Assembly: GCA_004028495.1 (NCBI GenBank)
Contig: MTKS01000047.1
Coordinates: 1 to 8,623, forward strand
Source: Candidatus Electrothrix marina
GTDB taxonomy: Bacteria; Desulfobacterota; Desulfobulbia; Desulfobulbales; Desulfobulbaceae
Reading direction: 5' to 3'
DNA: 8,623 bases
In this document: positions 4,665 to 8,623 of the stretch, piece after piece
Numbering within the stretch: position 1 is the stretch's first letter
Layout of the letters: every line of letters begins with the position of its first letter
Translations under genes and position numbers: made by a program
The notes under the pieces: generated by a model
Told to the model about the DNA's origin: nothing
The model's database searches: none
Seen by the model: the letters and a program-made list of their open reading frames with translations, nothing else

Positions 4665-7184
4665 GAGATCTTCCGCCGTAAATGCGGAGGAGAATGTCAG
4701 AAATTCTTCGCCGGAGAGCGGCTTGGCGTAAAAATATCCTTGGATCTCGTCACATCCTGCTTTGCGGAGAAAATTCACCTGTTCTGCTGTCTCAACCCCT
4801 TCCGCCGTGATATGCAGATGAAAGGTCCTGGCCAAGGCGATAATTGCCTGAACAACGGCGCAGCTTTCTTCCGAGTCCGGCAGATTGTCTATAAATGACT
4901 TGTCAATTTTCAGGCGGGTGACCGGGAGCTGCTGGAGATAGCTCATCGAGGAATAGCCGGTACCGAAATCGTCTATGGCAAGGTCCAGATTCATGGTGCG
5001 GAGGCGCTGAAGTGTTTGAAGGACTTTTTTCTTATCGGTTGCGATACAGCTTTCGGTGATCTCCAGTTCAATCTGCTCCGGTCGAATACCGGTCCGATCA
5101 ATGGCCTGTTGCACAGTTGAGAAGATATCGCTGTTCATGAGCTGCACTCCGGAAACGTTAACACATATTTTTTGTGCCGGAGAGCCGCTCTGCTGAAAGA
5201 GTATAAAATCTCGAAAGGCTTGATTGATAATCCATTCCCCTAAGGGGATGATCAGATTGGTTTCTTCAGCCAGCGGAATAAATTGATCCGGTCGCATAAA
5301 TCCCAATGAAGTGCTTTGCCAGCGCACCAGGGCTTCCATGCTTTCCACCCTGCCTGTTCGTAAGCATATTTTCGGCTGATAAAGCAGATGAAATTCTTCA
5401 AAGTTACACAGGGCTTTTTTTAAGGCATTAATACGGTCAATGCGCGTCTTGACATGAGCTGCCAATTCTGCGGAAAAGAAACTGTAATCGTCGCGTCCGT
5501 TTTCTTTGGACTGATACATCGCCATATCGGCGTGTTTGATCAAGGTTACGGTATCTGTCCCGTCATCGGGATACAGCGCGATCCCGATACTGACAGTGGT
5601 GCTTAACTCATGTCCGGCGCAGGTGAAGGGCACCTTGAAGTCGGCAAGTAATTTTTCAGCCGTCACCCCGACATCGCGAATATTGTCAATATCTTCCATC
5701 AGGATATTGAACTCATCTCCGCCGATGCGGGCCAGTATATCTGAAGAACGTATAGTTTCAGCCAGACGTAAAGATACTTCAACAAGCAGCTGATCCCCGA
5801 CATCATGGCCCAAGGCGTCGTTCACCTGTTTGAATTCATCAAGATCCAGAAAGAAAACCGCAAGCCCGGTCCCCCGGTTTTCGTTCCGTTGCATGGCCTG
5901 TTCCAGACGTGACATGAACAGCCGGCGGTTCGGAAGATCAGTCAGGGGGTCATGATGCGAGAGATGTTCCAGGGTTTTCTGTGATTGCAGCAAGGCATCT
6001 TCACGCTCCCGGACTGCGACGGCAAGCTTGTTGATATTGCGGGATATTGTTTCCAGTTCATCATCGGTTTTAACCGGGACGGATTGACTGTAATCCTGTT
6101 TTTCGATTTTGCGAATCTGCTCCATAAGCAGTTCAAGCGGAGCGATAAGGGTTCTGGAAAAAACTAAACGCAGCAATACAAGGACCAGAACGACGACGAT
6201 GACGATAAGAATAAGAAACTGCCGCCTGTTTTTTGCCAGTGTAACGAGGAGATTTTCTTTGTTCAACGCGACATAGTAAAAGAAATCCCCGTCAAAAGTC
6301 GTTATTCTGGCCGTGCTGAAATATGCTCTCTCTCCATGAATAATGTTTAAATTTTTGATCGTGTTGATTTCGGATAACGGGTGCGCATCGGCTGTATTTT
6401 CCTGATCGGCTCTGTATCGTATAATGAGATCCAGGTCTCCGGAAAGATCTTTAAAATATTCATCATCAAAAAGGTGCGACATTTCAATGTGCATCAGAAC
6501 TCTCTCGCCTGAAGTATCAAATATGCTCAGGTGAGACGTAACGAGAATCTGTCCGTTGCGGATGTGATGGGTAATCACACCTTCTTCGGCGGAAGCATAG
6601 GCATAATATGACTGGTGGTGAAAATCCACCGGCAGTTTTTTCGGAAAAGGCAGTTTGACATAGAGTTTTCGATTTTCATCCGATTGCTTTTCATCCAGAG
6701 TCTTCTTTTTTTCACGACGGTACAGAATTCGTTTGCCCTTTTCATAGGAAACAAAATCGAGATGGTATTTATCTCCTTGATCTTCGACAAAGGCGACCAG
6801 ATCCTCATTCTTGTCATAAAGAACAATATGGTGGTTTAAAGAGAGTTTGACCCGACTGAGCAGCTGTTCGGCAATGATTTTTTTCTCTTCATCCAGCAGG
6901 GCGGCGTTGTAGTCGTTTTTATCCTGATAGTTGTTGATCAGATCAATGGAGGCCAGAAACTGTTCATCGGTCCGCACAAAAGAAATCCCCTCCTGCAGTT
7001 CTTGAGACACGGATGCCAGGTCTGAAGCCAAGTGCTGAAAACCATAACGCATTCGTTTGTTGGCATCTTCAAGGAAGGTGTCCTTCAGAAACGAGTCGAA
7101 ATAAACCCCTAAGGCCCCGACGGACAGGATAATCCCGGATGTAACAAGCAGTGAAAGCTTGCCTGTTAAATTTATCTGTTTCAT
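4659..7184 (-). CDS. Membrane-bound GGDEF-EAL c-di-GMP enzyme with large periplasmic sensor region
   Basis: The 841-residue inner-membrane protein could both make c-di-GMP from two GTP (GGDEF) and hydrolyse it to pGpG (EAL). Order: membrane helix 1 (~9-29); periplasmic region (~30-320) with two strand-rich segments, IVLYDKNEDLVAF and LSIFDTSGERVLM, that resemble a double Cache fold; membrane helix 2 (322-343); HAMP (~340-395); GGDEF (~405-570); EAL (~585-830). The GGDEF active site is intact (488-492), and RSSD at 479-482, five residues upstream, is a complete inhibitory I-site. The EAL domain keeps E617, N676, E708, D738/D739, K759, E795 and Q815, so both activities look possible; the net direction is unknown. 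It starts 4 bases after the stop of the binding-protein gene with no Shine-Dalgarno sequence, which suggests translational coupling. The periplasmic region probably receives that protein. Confidence 0.95.
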   Translation of the reverse strand: MKQINLTGKLSLLVTSGIILSVGALGVYFDSFLKDTFLEDANKRMRYGFQHLASDLASVSQELQEGISFVRTDEQFLASIDLINNYQDKNDYNAALLDEEKKIIAEQLLSRVKLSLNHHIVLYDKNEDLVAFVEDQGDKYHLDFVSYEKGKRILYRREKKKTLDEKQSDENRKLYVKLPFPKKLPVDFHHQSYYAYASAEEGVITHHIRNGQILVTSHLSIFDTSGERVLMHIEMSHLFDDEYFKDLSGDLDLIIRYRADQENTADAHPLSEINTIKNLNIIHGERAYFSTARITTFDGDFFYYVALNKENLLVTLAKNRRQFLILIVIVVVLVLVLLRLVFSRTLIAPLELLMEQIRKIEKQDYSQSVPVKTDDELETISRNINKLAVAVREREDALLQSQKTLEHLSHHDPLTDLPNRRLFMSRLEQAMQRNENRGTGLAVFFLDLDEFKQVNDALGHDVGDQLLVEVSLRLAETIRSSDILARIGGDEFNILMEDIDNIRDVGVTAEKLLADFKVPFTCAGHELSTTVSIGIALYPDDGTDTVTLIKHADMAMYQSKENGRDDYSFFSAELAAHVKTRIDRINALKKALCNFEEFHLLYQPKICLRTGRVESMEALVRWQSTSLGFMRPDQFIPLAEETNLIIPLGEWIINQAFRDFILFQQSGSPAQKICVNVSGVQLMNSDIFSTVQQAIDRTGIRPEQIELEITESCIATDKKKVLQTLQRLRTMNLDLAIDDFGTGYSSMSYLQQLPVTRLKIDKSFIDNLPDSEESCAVVQAIIALARTFHLHITAEGVETAEQVNFLRKAGCDEIQGYFYAKPLSGEEFLTFSSAFTAEDLS

Positions 7185-7188
7185 TCAG

Positions 7189-8121
7189 TTAAAAAATAGG
7201 CGGTACGTCATTGACATTTTCTTTTGTCACGAGTTTGACGGGAATAAAAATATGCTTGGGCACCTCTTCTCCTTTGAGAATTTTTAAGGCGATCTCAACT
7301 GATTTATGCCCGCCCAGAGGGAAAAGGATAGAACCGGTCTGGGTACCTTTTCGGATTGCTTCCCGGGCCTCGCCGGTGTAGTCGCAGCCGATCATAATAA
7401 TTTTTTTCGGATCCATCCTGTTGTGTCTCAGGGCGGAACGCACCCCGCTCAGCATACTGTCGCTTTCAGAAAAAATCGCATCAACATGAATCCCTTGGGC
7501 AATGAGTTTTTCCATCTCGATAATCGCATCCTTGCGGAGATAATTGCCGGTCCTTTTGAGTACCTTTATTTCTTTATATTGCTTGATTTCATCGAGAAAA
7601 CCCTTTGAGCGCAGTTGTGTTACATCCGCCTTTTGCAGCCCTTCAAAAAGGAGCACAACTCCCTTGCCGTTGAGCTGTTCAGCAATATATCTCGCCCCGA
7701 TCACCCCGATTTCAATATTGTCGGAATTGATAAAGACGGTGTACTCTGTGCCGTTAATACCCCGATCCAGGATGATGACAGGGATTCCCCGGTTATAGGC
7801 TTTTGCAATGACCGGGACAACGGCATCAGCATCATTGGTGCCCACGATGAGTATATCGACCTTGGCGGCGATAAATTTCTCTATATGCCGAATCAGGAGT
7901 GAAGTCTGTCCGTTAGCGTCTGAATAGGTGAATTTGAGTCCCGGATGTTCGGCAACGGCATCATGTACCTCGAAAACCTGCGCTTTGCGAAAATCATTGG
8001 CCATAGTGTCCTGGGCAAAGGCGATGACCTTTTCATCAGCGGACGCTGAGTCGGGGGCAGCTGTGCAGATAATGAGGGCAAACGCAAAAATGACAAGAAG
8101 GAATCTGGTGGTCGATATCAC
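7189..8121 (-). CDS. Periplasmic sugar-binding protein, RbsB/LuxP class, without transporter genes
   Basis: The 310-residue secreted type-I periplasmic binding protein has a signal peptide at residues 1-28 (R6, hydrophobic 7-19, cleavage after ASA before DEK); C19 lacks a proper lipobox, so it should be soluble. Compared from memory with ribose-binding protein, several ligand-contact positions are kept: LDRG (D119, R120), INSDN (D134), LRSKG (R171) and GCDY (D247). The usual asparagine of FAQND is changed (FSESD, 217-221), so the ligand may not be ribose; autoinducer-2 or another sugar is possible. No ABC permease or ATPase gene lies beside it; instead it heads an operon with the GGDEF-EAL gene, so a sensory rather than transport role is inferred. 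The start is GTG at 8121, with only a weak GGA (8130-8132) before it; no ATG exists upstream in frame before the stop at 8236-8238. Confidence 0.9.
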   Translation of the reverse strand: MISTTRFLLVIFAFALIICTAAPDSASADEKVIAFAQDTMANDFRKAQVFEVHDAVAEHPGLKFTYSDANGQTSLLIRHIEKFIAAKVDILIVGTNDADAVVPVIAKAYNRGIPVIILDRGINGTEYTVFINSDNIEIGVIGARYIAEQLNGKGVVLLFEGLQKADVTQLRSKGFLDEIKQYKEIKVLKRTGNYLRKDAIIEMEKLIAQGIHVDAIFSESDSMLSGVRSALRHNRMDPKKIIMIGCDYTGEAREAIRKGTQTGSILFPLGGHKSVEIALKILKGEEVPKHIFIPVKLVTKENVNDVPPIF

Positions 8122-8330
8122 TTGTATATTCCAATTCGGTTCGTTATGGGACGGGTTGTGTTCTTGTACCCGCGACAGGAGGAAGGAAAGTAGTTCGAGC
8201 CATAGCTGACGGTGCGGTTCAGCAAAAAAAATCAGTCAACCTCTCTCTTATCCTTCAATGAGGGCTATCGTATAAGTGAGGTCCATTCGGGAAGGAGACC
8301 CTTTGCTCCAGGAACGTTTTCTCTGATTTG
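8122..8330 (-). other. About 200-base untranslated leader of the binding-protein operon
   Basis: Together with the promoter and the gltX tail, this fills a 317-base stretch without a gene. Visible on the minus strand: an imperfect stem joining GACCTC-CTTAT (8283-8270 region) with ATAAG-GAGGTT (8252-8236 region), followed six bases later by an unbroken run of eight T (8231-8224). A small stem CGGGT/ACCCG (8172-8168 with 8156-8152) lies about 30 bases before the start codon. The T-run could mark an attenuator, but the stem is not GC-rich and is not adjacent. No known riboswitch motif, including the c-di-GMP class, was recognised. Confidence 0.4.
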
Positions 8331-8359
8331 ATAGTATGTAATCCGCTCTCAAGAGTCAA
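8331..8359 (-). promoter_or_regulatory. Strong sigma70-like promoter of the binding-protein/GGDEF-EAL operon
   Basis: Read on the minus strand, -35 TTGACT (8359-8354) and -10 TACTAT (8336-8331) are 17 bases apart. Transcription would start near 8324 and give a leader of about 200 bases before the GTG start at 8121. The promoter lies just past the end of gltX, so the operon need not depend on gltX readthrough. Confidence 0.65.
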
Positions 8360-8372
8360 CATGAGCGGATTA
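8339..8372. promoter_or_regulatory. 10-bp inverted repeat over the operon promoter, probable operator
   Basis: TAATCCGCTC (8339-8348) and GAGCGGATTA (8363-8372) are exact reverse complements, 24 bases centre to centre. One arm fills part of the -35/-10 spacer and the other lies just upstream of the -35 box, so a bound dimer would cover the -35 element. As the predicted transcript begins downstream, the repeat would act as DNA rather than as an RNA hairpin for this operon. For gltX transcripts it could form a stem, but no T-run follows. Confidence 0.55.
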
Positions 8373-8438
8373 TTTGTCAAGTCAATAGAGGATACCGGTG
8401 TCTCGTCAAAGAAGCAGGGGGGAAATATGATCTTGCTC

Positions 8439-8623
8439 CTACTCCTCGTAGAGGTGAGAAATGTCACCCAATCGTTTGACTACCCGCTCTTTGCCCAAGG
8501 CGATGAGGATATCAAACATACCTGGTCCGGCTAATTGGCCGGTGAGTACGGTGCGCATCCCATTAATCAGGATACCCGGTTTGATGTCCAGCTCTGTCGC
8601 CAGTTCACGGGTCTCAGCTTCGC
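8439..8623 (-). CDS. gltX: Glutamyl-tRNA synthetase, C-terminal end
   Basis: Only the last 60 codons are in the window; the gene continues past the right edge and ends at TAG 8439-8441. GltX charges tRNA-Glu with glutamate in the cytoplasm. The visible part carries the family's anticodon-binding-domain ending: KPGILINGMRTVLTGQLAGP followed by GMFDILIALGKERVVKRLGD. It corresponds to the R-x-A-L-T-G...GP-G-F-x-L-L-G-K-E-R-x-x-R-L signature near the GltX C-terminus. No terminator is apparent after the stop. The identification rests on this short motif, but it is characteristic. Confidence 0.88.
   Translation of the reverse strand, partial: EAETRELATELDIKPGILINGMRTVLTGQLAGPGMFDILIALGKERVVKRLGDISHLYEE

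Noticed and set aside
4668..4688. Stem TTCCGC/GCGGAG at the end of the GGDEF-EAL gene as a terminator
   Set aside because: It is inside the coding region, six pairs only, and lacks a T-run on either strand.
8361..8372. Similarity of ATGAGCGGATTA to the core of the lac operator
   Set aside because: The similarity covers about ten bases, and the symmetry here (inverted arms 24 bases apart) differs from that of the lac operator; likely coincidence.
8339..8372. Intrinsic terminator for gltX
   Set aside because: The 10-bp stem with 14-base loop has no T-run after it on the minus strand (ACATAC follows), and its position over a promoter fits an operator better.
8255..8467. 70-codon minus-strand open frame overlapping the end of gltX
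   Set aside because: It overlaps gltX in another frame and crosses the operon promoter and operator; no protein-like pattern.

Overview
The window looks like ordinary chromosome from a Gram-negative, moderate-GC member of the Desulfobacterota, possibly Desulfobulbales. That placement is an inference from protein style (T-protein-like TyrA, a two-zinc-site hypothetical protein, a WecA-type transferase with a long C-terminal tail, an envelope-spanning GGDEF-EAL protein with a periplasmic partner); no phylogenetic marker is complete. I see no insertion sequence, phage gene, integrase or CRISPR array.

Left part, plus strand (1-1841): the C-terminal two thirds of prephenate dehydrogenase (tyrA) runs in from the left edge. 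A 398-base gap follows, holding a good sigma70-like promoter built over a perfect 11-bp tandem repeat and a likely 33-residue single-pass membrane protein. Next come a conserved-looking protein of unknown function with cysteine zinc sites at both ends, and a tRNA-His gene (GTG anticodon, encoded G-1 and CCA) with its own promoter and a very strong intrinsic terminator.

Middle, plus strand (1842-4646): a zinc-dependent medium-chain dehydrogenase, then a WecA/MraY-superfamily sugar-1-phosphate transferase that starts glycan assembly on undecaprenyl phosphate. The transferase carries an extra ~160-residue cytoplasmic domain and has a perfect 16-bp palindrome directly before its start codon.

Right part, minus strand (8623-4659): the end of glutamyl-tRNA synthetase (gltX), a 317-base gap with a strong promoter overlapped by a 10-bp inverted repeat, then a two-gene operon. 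The operon encodes a secreted RbsB/LuxP-class sugar-binding protein with no transporter genes beside it and, 4 bases later, an 841-residue membrane protein with a large periplasmic sensor region, HAMP, GGDEF and EAL domains.

The most interesting unit is this last operon. Its layout suggests a binding-protein-gated c-di-GMP switch, comparable in logic to NspS-MbaA or LuxP-LuxQ of Vibrio but with a sugar-type binding protein. It ends tail-to-tail with the glycan-initiating transferase gene (12 bases between stop codons), so c-di-GMP signalling and surface polysaccharide initiation lie side by side; a functional link is inference only.
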